20,645 bases of DNA from a virus, in IMG/VR virus record IMGVR_UViG_3300008448_000831, positions 1 through 20,645 of that record. One strand, 5' to 3'. The first letter of the stretch is position 1; every line of letters starts with the position of its first letter. The position numbers and the translations under genes are program-made. Positions 1-7,606 of this stretch are shown piece by piece. The notes beneath the pieces were generated by a model. It had not been told where the DNA came from and did not search any database. It saw nothing but the letters and a program-made list of their open reading frames with translations.

Positions 1-389
1 TCTGACTCTAGAATCTTTCCGCCAATTGAAAAACCTGCGAGTGTTCCATCAAGGACTTTCTCCCAGGTATCTTGTGCGCCTTTTGAAATGTAAGATGTTA
101 CATAAACTCCATTGTAAAATTCTTTTGATACGGGATCATAATAAGTTTCTGGCTTAAATGATACAACCTTGCCAACTGCAATTGGCTGATGCATTTCACG
201 TAGATTCCCACGGAATCTTTCAAATGCTTTCATGCTAGCTTCTGCTGTAACTACATCGCCAGTTTGATCAACGTTATCTAGTGTTGCAAATCCTGATACA
301 GTTCTCTTCTCACGATTTACTTTTGTAAATGGAACTGCAAGATGGAGGTTATTTCCATTTGAAGACCAGTTAGACTTTTCAATGTTCAT
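1..389 (-). CDS. Prohead serine protease, HK97/XkdF-like (N-terminal part, cut by window edge)
   Basis: The first 129 residues are visible; the C-terminus lies beyond the left edge. Prohead proteases cleave the scaffold or delta domain of the capsid and other head proteins during head maturation. The region VSGFATLDNVDQTGDVV (31-47) is the usual N-terminal strand-loop. His67 in 'REMHQP' and Ser121 in 'LAGFSIGGK' sit where the catalytic His and Ser of the S78-type family are expected; the third catalytic residue would be off-window. The gene follows the portal, the normal head-gene order. The start is the ATG at 389: an in-frame TGA lies about 60 nt upstream and there is no earlier ATG. No Shine-Dalgarno precedes it, but a TAAAAT hexamer ends 7 nt before the ATG, so translation may be leaderless. 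The family call is confident; XkdF-like versus other S78 branches is less certain. Confidence 0.85.
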   Translation of the reverse strand, partial: MNIEKSNWSSNGNNLHLAVPFTKVNREKRTVSGFATLDNVDQTGDVVTAEASMKAFERFRGNLREMHQPIAVGKVVSFKPETYYDPVSKEFYNGVYVTSYISKGAQDTWEKVLDGTLAGFSIGGKILES

Positions 390-396
390 ATGCTTA

Positions 397-425
397 ATTT
401 TATCTATTTGTAGATAAAAAGGCAA
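397..425 (-). promoter_or_regulatory. Candidate promoter for prohead protease, leaderless geometry
   Basis: TTGCCT (425-420), a 17-bp spacer and TAAAAT (402-397) match the bacterial -35/-10 pattern at 4/6 and 5/6. The ATG of the protease begins 7 nt after the -10, so the expected transcription start falls at or next to the start codon. This fits the absence of a Shine-Dalgarno. It would give the protease, and presumably the capsid gene after it, transcription separate from the portal. Read by eye only. Confidence 0.4.
398..419. repeat. Perfect 9-bp inverted repeat over the promoter spacer and -10
   Basis: TTTTATCTA and TAGATAAAA flank a 4-nt loop (TTTG on the plus strand). The palindrome covers the spacer and most of the -10 of the candidate protease promoter. 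It could be an operator, or an RNA hairpin at the portal end. It is not followed by a T-run in the direction of transcription, so a classic intrinsic terminator is unlikely. All-AT-rich palindromes also arise by chance in such DNA. Confidence 0.4.
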
Positions 426-442
426 ATAGTGGTTGAGTAGAT

Positions 443-2032
443 TTATTCAACCGTTCTTCCGTCTCCTTGAGCATTTCTGCCTTCTCCTGAAATATCTGGA
501 GAATTAGCTTGCCTTTCTTGCTCACGTCGACGAGTATTATTTGCTTGGGTTCTAATTTCAGCCTGTTGCTGTGGCTTTAATTCCACCATTTCATCTCCGC
601 CGTCTAGCGGAATCATGCCTTTTCTAATTCTAACTTCATTAGGAGTAATTACCTTCATTCTTAAATATCTCTCATCAATCTTAGATTGAGTATCCTCATC
701 TGTGAGAGTTAATTCATTGAATTTAAGAGAAAGCGCATCTGTCTTTTCTTCAATAATTCTATTTAATTTCTTCTCTAATGTCATTTGTGCTGGACGGCAA
801 ACCTGCTCTTTAAATGTTTTGTCCGCATCTCTCGCAACCGCTAAATTAACTCCTTCTGGAGTTCCAATTTTATTAATTGGTACACGGTGAGCCAATAGAA
901 TTTCATCTCTATTTGCTTTACGATATACATTAAATGATGACTCCTGTGCCCCCGCCTCAATTGGGTCCATCTTAAATTCAACCTTTGAGTCTGGTGAATC
1001 GGCTGGGAGTGGAATATAAAGGGATCTGTGGTTCTTTCCTCTTAGTCCTACCTGGAAAAATTCAAGTAGCTTGCGCTCTGATTCTGCAGAAAGCTTTGCA
1101 CCTTTTACGGTGATAATATATCTTGGAACAGCCTTATTCTCAAAGTAGTCTAGGTTATATTTACCAGCAAACTCATTTCCAGCCAAAGCGTTCTGTGCCG
1201 CAATAATATCTGGAACTCCGTAGTAGTTATTCATTGGAGTATACTTCTTTAAATGAATGATTTCATTTGGACGATCTTCTTGTCCAGCAATTGGATTCTC
1301 TGTTTCCATGTCTCCAAAATTACGGAAGAATACAGCCTTGCCATAAAGCAATTGAATGAATCCGTCACGTAATCTACGGACACGCATTGTTTTTGCTGGG
1401 ATATGACCGATGTATCCAATGTTACCAGCGACAGTACGGCTAATTTCAATATAGCCATTTCCTGTTGCTTCTAAGTCTGTGTATACCTTAATAAGAGTTT
1501 GGGTAAATGTGTCTTCATCATTTGTTGAGTCAAGCCACAACTGTAAATCTTGCTTTAGCTTATTAAGCTTTCTACGTGCACGCTCCAATTGCTTTGGATC
1601 TTCAATTGAATCGAATGCATCGTTTGTCTTTTTTGTTTCTGTAAAATCATAACCAAGTCCTACGATGTTTGCAACCTTTGCATTAATCGCTGCGTAGTTG
1701 TAAGTTGAAATTTCATAAATTCGTGATAAGTACTCTAGGTTATAAGGTGGCTCAATAAGGTCAAACATTGCATAGCCAGTTATGGCTTGCGCTAATAGAT
1801 TTTGCTGAGTTCCAGTATCTTCTCTACCAGTAAACGATTTAGATAATTCTCTTCCCATCTTACGACGAAATGCTGGGCTTAGACCAGAAACCTTTTTAAG
1901 TGAATCTTCCTGAATCATAAATGGATCTGCTGGATCCATCTCTGGCTCTTTCTTTAATCTAAAAAGATCAGATGCAGAAGAGATCTCAATTCTACTTGTT
2001 GATTCTGAATCGTTGTCTTGTACAAACTCCAT
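443..2032 (-). CDS. Phage portal protein, PBSX/SPP1-like family
   Basis: At 529 residues this is within the usual size for portals. The portal forms the dodecameric ring at the head vertex, through which DNA is packaged and to which the connector and tail attach. Evidence: a core at 80-130 (LLAQAITGYAMFDLIEPPYN), then 'HLKKYTPMNNYYGVPDIIAA' (260-279), typical of PBSX-type portals, the segment LAHRVPINKIGTPEG (380-394), and 'VITPNEVRIRKGMIPLDGGDE' near 461-481, a common portal C-terminal motif. The tail from 485 is a Gln/Arg-rich, probably disordered extension. The ATG at 2032 has a good GGAG site 7-8 nt upstream that overlaps the end of the 113-residue gene, so the two are probably co-transcribed. 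The terminase, usually next to the portal, is not adjacent; fibre genes lie upstream instead. Confidence 0.93.
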   Translation of the reverse strand: MEFVQDNDSESTSRIEISSASDLFRLKKEPEMDPADPFMIQEDSLKKVSGLSPAFRRKMGRELSKSFTGREDTGTQQNLLAQAITGYAMFDLIEPPYNLEYLSRIYEISTYNYAAINAKVANIVGLGYDFTETKKTNDAFDSIEDPKQLERARRKLNKLKQDLQLWLDSTNDEDTFTQTLIKVYTDLEATGNGYIEISRTVAGNIGYIGHIPAKTMRVRRLRDGFIQLLYGKAVFFRNFGDMETENPIAGQEDRPNEIIHLKKYTPMNNYYGVPDIIAAQNALAGNEFAGKYNLDYFENKAVPRYIITVKGAKLSAESERKLLEFFQVGLRGKNHRSLYIPLPADSPDSKVEFKMDPIEAGAQESSFNVYRKANRDEILLAHRVPINKIGTPEGVNLAVARDADKTFKEQVCRPAQMTLEKKLNRIIEEKTDALSLKFNELTLTDEDTQSKIDERYLRMKVITPNEVRIRKGMIPLDGGDEMVELKPQQQAEIRTQANNTRRREQERQANSPDISGEGRNAQGDGRTVE

Positions 2033-2042
2033 AATGTGCTCC

Positions 2043-2384
2043 TTATTTAGGAAGAATTAACTTCTTCATTTCGTCTTTATGGTTTCCAACATCTAAAGGA
2101 TCTGGAATTAGTCCCCACTCAAGTCTTTTTTGCTGATACTCAAATTCTTCGTCATCAATTTTTCTACGCCCAGAAAGAAACTTTGGCTGTCCTTCGTATA
2201 TTCCATATGATGAAACTTCATTTACTAGGGCTTCAATCTTAGCTTTATTGCCCTTCATTGATGTAACTGAAAGAAAATTTCCTTCATCATCGCCAATCCA
2301 CCTACCGTCAGGCATTTCCCATACATATATGCCAAGTCTGGTTTCTTCGTCCAGAACCTGAGTATTAATCTTATTGATGTCCAT
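2043..2384 (-). CDS. Conserved-looking small phage protein of unknown function
   Basis: A 113-residue soluble protein, Asp/Glu-rich, with no signal peptide or membrane segment. Visible blocks are LGIYVWEMPDGRWIGDDEGNFL (17-38, a possible beta-hairpin module), an alpha-helical stretch KAKIEALVNEV, and 'SGRRKIDDEEFEYQQKRLEWG' followed by LIPDPLDVG near the C-terminus. I have a weak memory of similar proteins before portals in aquatic phage contigs, but know no function. It lies 10 bp upstream of the portal, which uses a GGAG site at its stop codon, so it probably belongs to a head-gene operon. No Shine-Dalgarno precedes its own ATG; a TAAAAT hexamer lies 8 nt upstream. A head-assembly or connector role is inference from position only. 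Confidence 0.75.
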   Translation of the reverse strand: MDINKINTQVLDEETRLGIYVWEMPDGRWIGDDEGNFLSVTSMKGNKAKIEALVNEVSSYGIYEGQPKFLSGRRKIDDEEFEYQQKRLEWGLIPDPLDVGNHKDEMKKLILPK

Positions 2385-2392
2385 AGAGTTTT

Positions 2393-2421
2393 ATTTTACC
2401 ACTCTTTGCTGTTTAAGTCCA
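2393..2421 (-). promoter_or_regulatory. Candidate promoter for the 113-residue protein-portal unit (motif shared with 14758-14786)
   Basis: TGGACT (2421-2416), a 17-bp spacer ending in the extended -10 element TGG, then TAAAAT (2398-2393). The ATG at 2384 begins 8 nt after the -10, and no Shine-Dalgarno is present, which suggests a leaderless mRNA. A nearly identical element lies at 14758-14786: in both, T(G/A)GACTTA begins and TGGTAAAAT follows at the same spacing. That shared pattern raises confidence above a random AT-rich match. Confidence 0.5.
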
Positions 2422-2424
2422 GCT

Positions 2425-2447
2425 TTTTGTCACACTATATGACAAAA
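2425..2447. repeat. Perfect 8-bp inverted repeat after the LamG gene
   Basis: TTTTGTCA and TGACAAAA flank a 7-nt loop, directly after the LamG stop codon and 3 bp upstream of the -35 of the candidate promoter. In the direction of transcription the right arm ends in A residues, not T, so it does not look like a standard intrinsic terminator. It may be a regulator site for the head-gene promoter or a hairpin that protects the 3' end of the upstream mRNA. The function is not decided by the sequence. Confidence 0.45.
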
Positions 2448-4205
2448 TTATATACTTTGAATCACAACCCAGTCATTATTATAGACTTCTACGCCATCTT
2501 CTGTCAATGTAAGTGACGAATCTTCGGCTATTTCAATTGACCTTGATGTATATAGGTTGTAATGCTCCGTTGCCTTTGTAGAGTCAAATGCGCTTTCATA
2601 TAAAGCAACATTCTGATAAAGCGATGGGGTAGCCCCATATAAAGAATAATTGAATTTAATATCTCCAGAAATTGTGCTTGTATAAACAATTACAACATGG
2701 TGTAACTGACCTAGGGTAAATACATTTGTAACATCTGTCTGAGATGTCTTATTAACTCCGTTTACATATATTGCTGAAATGTTTGTTTTGGCTACCGTCC
2801 CAGTGTTACGCCAAGAGTAGTTGGAGGCCGTAAAACCGTTTGTAGAGGTCGATGAGACCAGTCCTGAGTCTGTGAATGCCGTAGGGGTATAAAAGAACTC
2901 TACGGTCCTTACAGAGGCTCCTGTGGCTATTGTGAAGCCAGCGTCAGTAGAGCAACGAAGTCCATTTCTATAGTCTCTAGACAATATATCATAATTGGCG
3001 GGGCCAAGATGAAATTCATCTTCTGCATAAACAACTTTCTCGCCAAAGTTTTCAGAAGATACTGTCTTAGATTTATAAAATGAGAAATTAATGTATTTTA
3101 GTTTTGGTACATGCTTGCTTATATCTGAGCTAGATAAAGTAAATTTAATATATAGAGTTCCATCTGTGCTAAAGCTTGATTGTGAATAATCTGGAATTGC
3201 CTGCCCATTTGTGCATTCTGTATATGTAACTCCATCAAGGCTGGTTTCTACAGAGATTCCATTATCTCCGTTCCATTCCACCTTTGATGTTGTTAATCCA
3301 ATTTGTCCTGGAATCATAATATAATCTGTAAATTCTACAGACTTTGATCCACCTGCTGAATCTTTAATTAAAGATATAGACTCATCATCCTTGTTGTAGA
3401 AAATATCAGGAGTTACAAAATTAGTCCATGACTTACTAAATGGATATGAATATGAGAATTGTGATTTGAGATTTTCATCGCTTAGTGGGAAAAATATACC
3501 ATCATCTGGATATGCAATTTGAATTCCTTTTGGTGATCTTGAGTCAATAAAATGTGATAAAACCTTTTTGCTATCTAGGGCATATCTATATACTGCAGGA
3601 GCATCTATTACAAAAGAGTCTGATGAGCTTGTTGTTGGTCCCGCTGCCAATGTGAGCCCAGTATGTGTGATGCCTAAATCGGCGGGAACGACTGAAGTTG
3701 ATGAAACCAAATATCCATCATGATATAAATTCAATGTAGAGCCAGTGTATGTTCCAACAACATGATGAGATTTGGAAACATATGGAAGCGTATATCTTGC
3801 TTCCTTATTTCCAAATTGGATTAGGATGTCTCCGTTTTCATAAAATAAACCTACATTGTTTGTAGAGTCTCCAAATATCTTTGTCTCTGCATTTGTTGTT
3901 ATTTTAGGATAAAACCAAAGCTCAAATGAAAAGTCGTTGTCTAATGAATACTCATCTGCTAATCCGCCGCTGGCGTTAGTTCCAGTATAGTCTTTAGTGA
4001 TTGGAAATGTAATATACTTAGTATTTGTAATTAAAGAACCAATTGATCCGCCAGGAACTAAAGGTAAAAGACCTGTTGTAATGCCACCAGAATATGTTCC
4101 ATTATTGCCACATCCTGATATATCTGCGGCGGTGGTACCAGAAGTCTCATCCAATGCATAGAATGCTACTGGATAATCCTTTATTACTTTAAGTTGGTAT
4201 GACAT
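2448..4205 (-). CDS. Double LamG/concanavalin-like domain protein, probable fibre or surface adhesin
   Basis: At 585 residues, the protein has at least three beta-sandwich regions. Residues 10-222 form a LamG/LamGL-type domain (VAFYALDETSGTTAADISG at 13-31, FSFELWFYP at 92-100, HHVVGTYTGSTLNLYHDG at 147-164). Residues about 258-378 are a second beta-rich region (VETSLDGVTYTEC; LYIKFTLSS). Residues about 415-552 form another LamG-like domain (VRTVEFFYTP; LHHVVIVYTSTISGDIKFNY). The last 30 residues are an acidic tail ending VVIQSI. LamG domains commonly bind carbohydrate or protein ligands; a role in recognising host surface glycans is inferred from the family and from the neighbouring fibre genes. 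No catalytic motif is visible. The ATG at 4205 has no Shine-Dalgarno but lies 6 nt after a TACAAT hexamer. It is the last fibre-like gene before the head genes. Confidence 0.82.
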   Translation of the reverse strand: MSYQLKVIKDYPVAFYALDETSGTTAADISGCGNNGTYSGGITTGLLPLVPGGSIGSLITNTKYITFPITKDYTGTNASGGLADEYSLDNDFSFELWFYPKITTNAETKIFGDSTNNVGLFYENGDILIQFGNKEARYTLPYVSKSHHVVGTYTGSTLNLYHDGYLVSSTSVVPADLGITHTGLTLAAGPTTSSSDSFVIDAPAVYRYALDSKKVLSHFIDSRSPKGIQIAYPDDGIFFPLSDENLKSQFSYSYPFSKSWTNFVTPDIFYNKDDESISLIKDSAGGSKSVEFTDYIMIPGQIGLTTSKVEWNGDNGISVETSLDGVTYTECTNGQAIPDYSQSSFSTDGTLYIKFTLSSSDISKHVPKLKYINFSFYKSKTVSSENFGEKVVYAEDEFHLGPANYDILSRDYRNGLRCSTDAGFTIATGASVRTVEFFYTPTAFTDSGLVSSTSTNGFTASNYSWRNTGTVAKTNISAIYVNGVNKTSQTDVTNVFTLGQLHHVVIVYTSTISGDIKFNYSLYGATPSLYQNVALYESAFDSTKATEHYNLYTSRSIEIAEDSSLTLTEDGVEVYNNDWVVIQSI

Positions 4206-4211
4206 AATATT

Positions 4212-4241
4212 ATTGTACTATTAATCAATACTTAGTGTAAA
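4212..4241 (-). promoter_or_regulatory. Candidate promoter for the LamG gene, leaderless geometry
   Basis: TTTACA (4241-4236; 5/6 match to TTGACA), an 18-bp spacer and TACAAT (4217-4212; 5/6 match to TATAAT). The LamG ATG begins 6 nt after the -10 and lacks a Shine-Dalgarno. The -35 and spacer lie inside the 3' end of the preceding 54-residue gene. This is the third gene in the window with the same promoter-to-ATG arrangement. Confidence 0.45.
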
Positions 4242-4385
4242 TTGTTCTGCTTCTGGATTTAGATAGCGTTGATAGTCAGAGTTAGATGGATCTGCTGGCA
4301 CCCAAGAAACTGAACCATTTTCGTCTGTTCGTTTTAACATTTTTTCATTATTTTCATTTGTTATTTCTTCATAAATAAATGTCAT
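4221..4385 (-). CDS. Small 54-residue phage protein, function unknown
   Basis: Short ORF (MTFIYEEITNENNEKMLKRT at the start, ending FTLSID). It contains 'GSVSWVPADPSNSDYQRYL' (24-42), a W-P-x-D-x-x-N-x-D-Y-x-x-Y/W-L pattern that I recognise from small proteins encoded beside tail-fibre genes in aquatic phages. No function is established to my knowledge. The start overlaps the stop of the upstream fibre gene by 4 bp (ATGA), with a strong GGAGG about 7-8 nt upstream inside that gene's last codons, so translation is probably coupled. A chaperone or assembly role for a neighbouring fibre is only a guess. Confidence 0.8.
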   Translation of the reverse strand: MTFIYEEITNENNEKMLKRTDENGSVSWVPADPSNSDYQRYLNPEAEQFTLSID

Positions 4386-5530
4386 AGCTCTGCCTCCGCT
4401 ACATAATGGCCTCGTATAAGAGTTGCATTATTTGCTGTTCCACTTGCAGTGCCATTAAATCCAACAGAAAAGTTATTGTCTCCAATATTTGCAACTGTTG
4501 GGTTTGCATAAACTTCGTTTGTTCCTACCGTATATTCCCAAAAATTAGGGTTTGTGGCTGAGCCGTCACCTCTGTATAAAGTAATTGTTGGAGTGCTTCT
4601 TTTTGTTACTTTTAAAAATATAGTTGCAGATGAAATTCCAGTAGTTGAATTAAAATGATTTGCTACATTTACACGGTTAACTGTTGTATTTGTTTGTGGA
4701 GCAGTTGCTTGTGCATAAGATTTTTCATAATAACGTTGACACAGTGCCAACTCTTCTCCGATAGAGCTTGCTGCACGACTAAATGGTGTGGCTGTAGAGC
4801 CGAGCTCTAACTGTAATCCTGTTATTTCAAAATAATCATTGGCGCCAGCTGTTCCAGTTGGAGGATAGCCAAAATATATTCTTAATTGTTTTGCTGCCGT
4901 TGCAACTGTTCCAGTTAGAGTAAATCTTTGCCATGATGTTGTCAATGCAACAGAGCTTCCAGCTACTGCGCCTGTTCCAGTAAATGAAAATAATGCTTGA
5001 TCTGTTCCAGTTCCGTAGCCAACAACTGCGCTAAGACTTGAAGCTGAATAGTTTGCTCCAGCTCTAGCATAAAAAGAAAAAACAACTTCTTTGCCTACGA
5101 GTGGGGTTGAATTTACATTTTCAAATACCTGTGCAAAATAAAGTGTGCTTAGGTCTGAATTTCCAGAATTTCTTTGAAATCTAGCACAATATTGTACATG
5201 TGGAAGAGTGGTTAAATCAGAAGTAAGCTGACGAGAAATTGTTGCTGCTGATCCGCCAGACCCACCATAAACCCAACGATCTGCTGTATAGTTTCCTACA
5301 GTTCCGCCTGTCCCAGACTGAGAAATACTTGTTCCTCTTTGCCATATATCAAATCCACCATTAATTATTTTATTTTTTCCAGCTACATCATAATTAGTTT
5401 GTGTAACAACTCCTGAAACATCGGCGGCAGTTAAGGTATGTGTATGTGCTCCTACTCCAATTGGAATCCATGTATCTGTTTCTGTATCATATACATAAGC
5501 TGGTTTGCTAGTTGTTCCTAATGTGGCCAC
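4382..5530 (-). CDS. Tail fibre with carbohydrate-binding-like beta-sandwich
   Basis: A 382-residue protein. The N-terminal 40 residues (AYVYDTETDTWIPIGVGAHTH) resemble the leader that precedes many phage fibre proteins. Residues about 51-265 resemble the CBM-like domain of the 'KNKIINGGFDIWQRGTS ... YTADRWV ... LQLELGSTATPFSRA' type, which is common in tail fibres and often followed, as here, by 'GEELALCQRYYEKSY' (about 259-273). Residues 275-382 form a further beta-rich C-terminal tip. The likely role is glycan recognition at the cell surface. The start is GTG at 5530, directly after the TAA of the upstream small gene, with GGGAGG 8-9 nt upstream. The family type is confident; the ligand is unknown. 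Confidence 0.85.
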   Translation of the reverse strand: MATLGTTSKPAYVYDTETDTWIPIGVGAHTHTLTAADVSGVVTQTNYDVAGKNKIINGGFDIWQRGTSISQSGTGGTVGNYTADRWVYGGSGGSAATISRQLTSDLTTLPHVQYCARFQRNSGNSDLSTLYFAQVFENVNSTPLVGKEVVFSFYARAGANYSASSLSAVVGYGTGTDQALFSFTGTGAVAGSSVALTTSWQRFTLTGTVATAAKQLRIYFGYPPTGTAGANDYFEITGLQLELGSTATPFSRAASSIGEELALCQRYYEKSYAQATAPQTNTTVNRVNVANHFNSTTGISSATIFLKVTKRSTPTITLYRGDGSATNPNFWEYTVGTNEVYANPTVANIGDNNFSVGFNGTASGTANNATLIRGHYVAEAEL

Positions 5531-5746
5531 TTAGTTTCCTCCCAATAATAGCTGCGCTTCTTCTTGTGTAATTCCAAGTTTTTCTAGAAGTGCTTGTTTT
5601 GCAGCAACTTTTTGCTCTTCGGCTGCTTTTCGTATTTCTTGAGCAGCCTTATCTACTTCTAATTGTTCCAACTCAATATTATTCATTTCACGAATTTCAA
5701 TTTCATTTGTTTCAATATTATGAATTGTAATTGTTGGTATTGTCAT
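5531..5746 (-). CDS. Small acidic helical protein (EIREM ... LGITxEEAxLLL family)
   Basis: A 71-residue protein, mostly charged and predicted helical or coiled-coil in the middle (LEVDKAAQEIRKAAEEQKVAAKQ). The N-terminal block 'IHNIETNEIEIREMNN' and the C-terminal 'LLEKLGITQEEAQLLLGGN' are clearly related to the protein at 20011-20220. More distant versions of the C-terminal motif occur at 7607-7900 and 14491-14727. Such proteins often accompany fibre genes in aquatic phages; a chaperone or assembly role is plausible but unproven. The ATG overlaps the stop of the upstream fibre gene by 1 bp (TAATG), and the GGAG site comes from the upstream 'YGVK' codons. Confidence 0.82.
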   Translation of the reverse strand: MTIPTITIHNIETNEIEIREMNNIELEQLEVDKAAQEIRKAAEEQKVAAKQALLEKLGITQEEAQLLLGGN

Positions 5747-6519
5747 TATTTAACTCCATAAAGTATATATGTGCCTGAAAAGTTTCCTGATGTCATAAAC
5801 ATATTAATTTGAGTAATTGCGCTTGTTGTTCGTGCACCAAAACGCCATAAACCTAAACCAAAACCGCCAGCATTTTCGGTAAAGAAATTAACACAACTAC
5901 CGATTTTCCATGATGCGCTTGTGTAATCATTAAAAGTAAATGCAAAACTATTATTGCCGCCTGTTGTTGCATAGTTGCCAGGCCCAAATAGCCAACTTGT
6001 ATCTGATGCGTTTACTTGATATCCGCTATCGCTTGAGCGAGTTGCTTGATAAATGCTACCGCTGTCATTATTAATTCTAAAGTTTGGCACTTGGCCAGCA
6101 GAGGTTATATTATTATTTCTTATAACTAAATGAAGGTTTATGTAGTCTTGGCTGATAGATGTAATATTTACACTACTTGAAGATAATGAACCACTTGCTA
6201 AAACTGTCATTGAACCGCTTAATGGTGTAGCCCAAGCAGGGACTCCACCAGATACAGACAGAACCTGACCAGTAGAACCAATTCCTAATCTAGCTGGTGT
6301 ATTTGCACTAGAAGCATATATAATATCTCCTGTAGAAGATGTTAATGATTTTGGGATGTACTGTACATCTGCTGTAGTTCCATCTGTATCAAGCCATATC
6401 TGTCCGTCCACCGCCGTTGATGGCATAGATGCTTGTGCAGAATGGACGGGGTTATAAGGAAGAGCAGCAGATACTTCTTGCCATGCACTTCCATCCCATA
6501 CTCTTATCTTTTTACCCAT
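5746..6519 (-). CDS. Tail fibre with 'LYGVK' C-terminal jelly-type domain
   Basis: A 257-residue protein. The N-terminus MGKKIRVWDGSAWQEVS resembles fibre leaders. Residues 33-60 (STAVDGQIWLDTDG) are a 'GD/GQ-IW-D' connector also seen in the genes at 6519, 9242, 12726 and 16663. Residues 62-97 hold the fibre motif 'STGDIIYASSANTPARLGIG' followed by GQVLSVSGGVPAW. Residues about 101-257 are a divergent copy of the domain shared by eight genes in the window: SISQDYINLHLVIR, FNDYTSASWKIGS, LWRFGARTTSAITQINMF and the terminal YILYGVK. The likely role is host attachment. The ATG overlaps the preceding gene's stop by 1 bp. Confidence 0.84.
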   Translation of the reverse strand: MGKKIRVWDGSAWQEVSAALPYNPVHSAQASMPSTAVDGQIWLDTDGTTADVQYIPKSLTSSTGDIIYASSANTPARLGIGSTGQVLSVSGGVPAWATPLSGSMTVLASGSLSSSSVNITSISQDYINLHLVIRNNNITSAGQVPNFRINNDSGSIYQATRSSDSGYQVNASDTSWLFGPGNYATTGGNNSFAFTFNDYTSASWKIGSCVNFFTENAGGFGLGLWRFGARTTSAITQINMFMTSGNFSGTYILYGVK

Positions 6520-7577
6520 TATGCCACCGCCGTCTTTAGATATCTAACTATAACTAAGCCTGATCCACCATTCATTGATGTTGCTACGTTATTAATTCCA
6601 CCAGCACCGCCGCCAGTATTAGCAACTCCGTTTGCTGGAGATTGTGAGTTTCCTCTTCCATTTCCTCCACCGCCTGAGCCACCTGTGCCTCCAGTACCAT
6701 AACCATCATAACTAGCACCACCGCCACCGCCGCCAATAAAACCACTAACACCAGTGCTTGTTGCACTGTGCCATGATGAATAGGTGTTTGTGCCTGCGCC
6801 ACCATTTCCACCTGAGTTTCCTGAGTTATTTGAACCTACTGCTCCAGCGCCGCCTCCACCTGATCCAGCTCCAGAACCATCGCCGCCACCACCGTTGTTT
6901 CCTTGTCCTGCTGTTCCAGCTCCACCACCTCCACCTGTTCCAGTTGCTCCACCGCCTGAACCACCTGATCCACCAGCACCTGCATAAGTGCTACTAAATC
7001 CTCCACCAACTGCAGCGGTTAATGAAGCAAATTGTGAATTAGATCCTTTGTTTCCATTTGTGCTTGCTCCTACTCCAGCTCCTCCTGCACCAATAGTTAC
7101 CGTATGACCAGCTGCAGACAATGAATTAGAAGATAATAATAAAACACCTCCAGCTCCACCGCCGCCAGTTCCAAGGCCATTATTACCAGTGTGGTAGCCT
7201 CCAGAAGAACCGCCTCCAGCTACCAACAAGATGTCTGCGGAAAGGCTTCCTCCAGAAACAGTCAAAGTTCCACTTGATGTAAAAGTTCTATAATAATAAG
7301 TTGAATCAGAAGTTAATGTTCCACCCGTAACCGTTGGAACTCCAGCAACTCCTGCTACCGTCCAACCAACTGCATTATACTGATATAAATTTTTTAAAGT
7401 TGTATCATAATATAAATCTCCAACAGTTGGAGATGCTGGTCTATTTTCAGTCGTTCCACGACCACTATGACCATTTGCGGCTGTAGCGTGTGTAGAAATT
7501 GCAGAAGAAACCTCAGTATCAGTAGCCATGCTTGATGATGCCGTTAACATACTTGCTAGATCTCTAATTCTACTCAT
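6519..7577 (-). CDS. Tail fibre with Gly-rich C-terminal domain
   Basis: A 352-residue protein. The N-terminus MSRIRDLASML matches the M(S/T)(R/K)xR(D/N)xA leader of the genes at 16663 and 17977 and is inferred to be a virion-anchoring or fibre-start peptide. Residues 38-76 (SGRGTTENRPASPTVGDLYY and on to YNAVGWTVAG) are the 'RP-SP-GDLYYDT' connector. From about 83 follows the Gly-rich domain: 'YYYRTFTSSGTLTV', 'ADILLVAGGGSSGG', long Gly/Ser/Ala blocks, 'GTAGQGNNGGGGDG', 'GTNTYSSW', a variable stretch, 'NTGGGAGG' and the closing 'GGSGLVIVRYLKTAVA'. Among the five Gly-rich genes only this one has the domain directly after the connector, without jelly or FN3 modules. A GGGTGA site precedes the ATG. 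The plus-strand Pro-rich ORFs opposite it are shadows. Confidence 0.85.
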   Translation of the reverse strand: MSRIRDLASMLTASSSMATDTEVSSAISTHATAANGHSGRGTTENRPASPTVGDLYYDTTLKNLYQYNAVGWTVAGVAGVPTVTGGTLTSDSTYYYRTFTSSGTLTVSGGSLSADILLVAGGGSSGGYHTGNNGLGTGGGGAGGVLLLSSNSLSAAGHTVTIGAGGAGVGASTNGNKGSNSQFASLTAAVGGGFSSTYAGAGGSGGSGGGATGTGGGGGAGTAGQGNNGGGGDGSGAGSGGGGAGAVGSNNSGNSGGNGGAGTNTYSSWHSATSTGVSGFIGGGGGGASYDGYGTGGTGGSGGGGNGRGNSQSPANGVANTGGGAGGINNVATSMNGGSGLVIVRYLKTAVA

Positions 7578-7606
7578 TTTTCACCCATTCTTTTTATATT
7601 ATTTAA

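Noticed and set aside
2425-2447. Intrinsic terminator after the LamG gene
   Set aside because: The stem is AT-rich and is followed on the coding strand by A and mixed bases rather than a T-run.
6433-6987. Plus-strand Pro-rich ORFs opposite the Gly-rich gene (also at 15382, 18443)
   Set aside because: They are the reverse complement of Gly codons (GGN gives NCC) and have no start signals; the minus-strand genes explain the composition.
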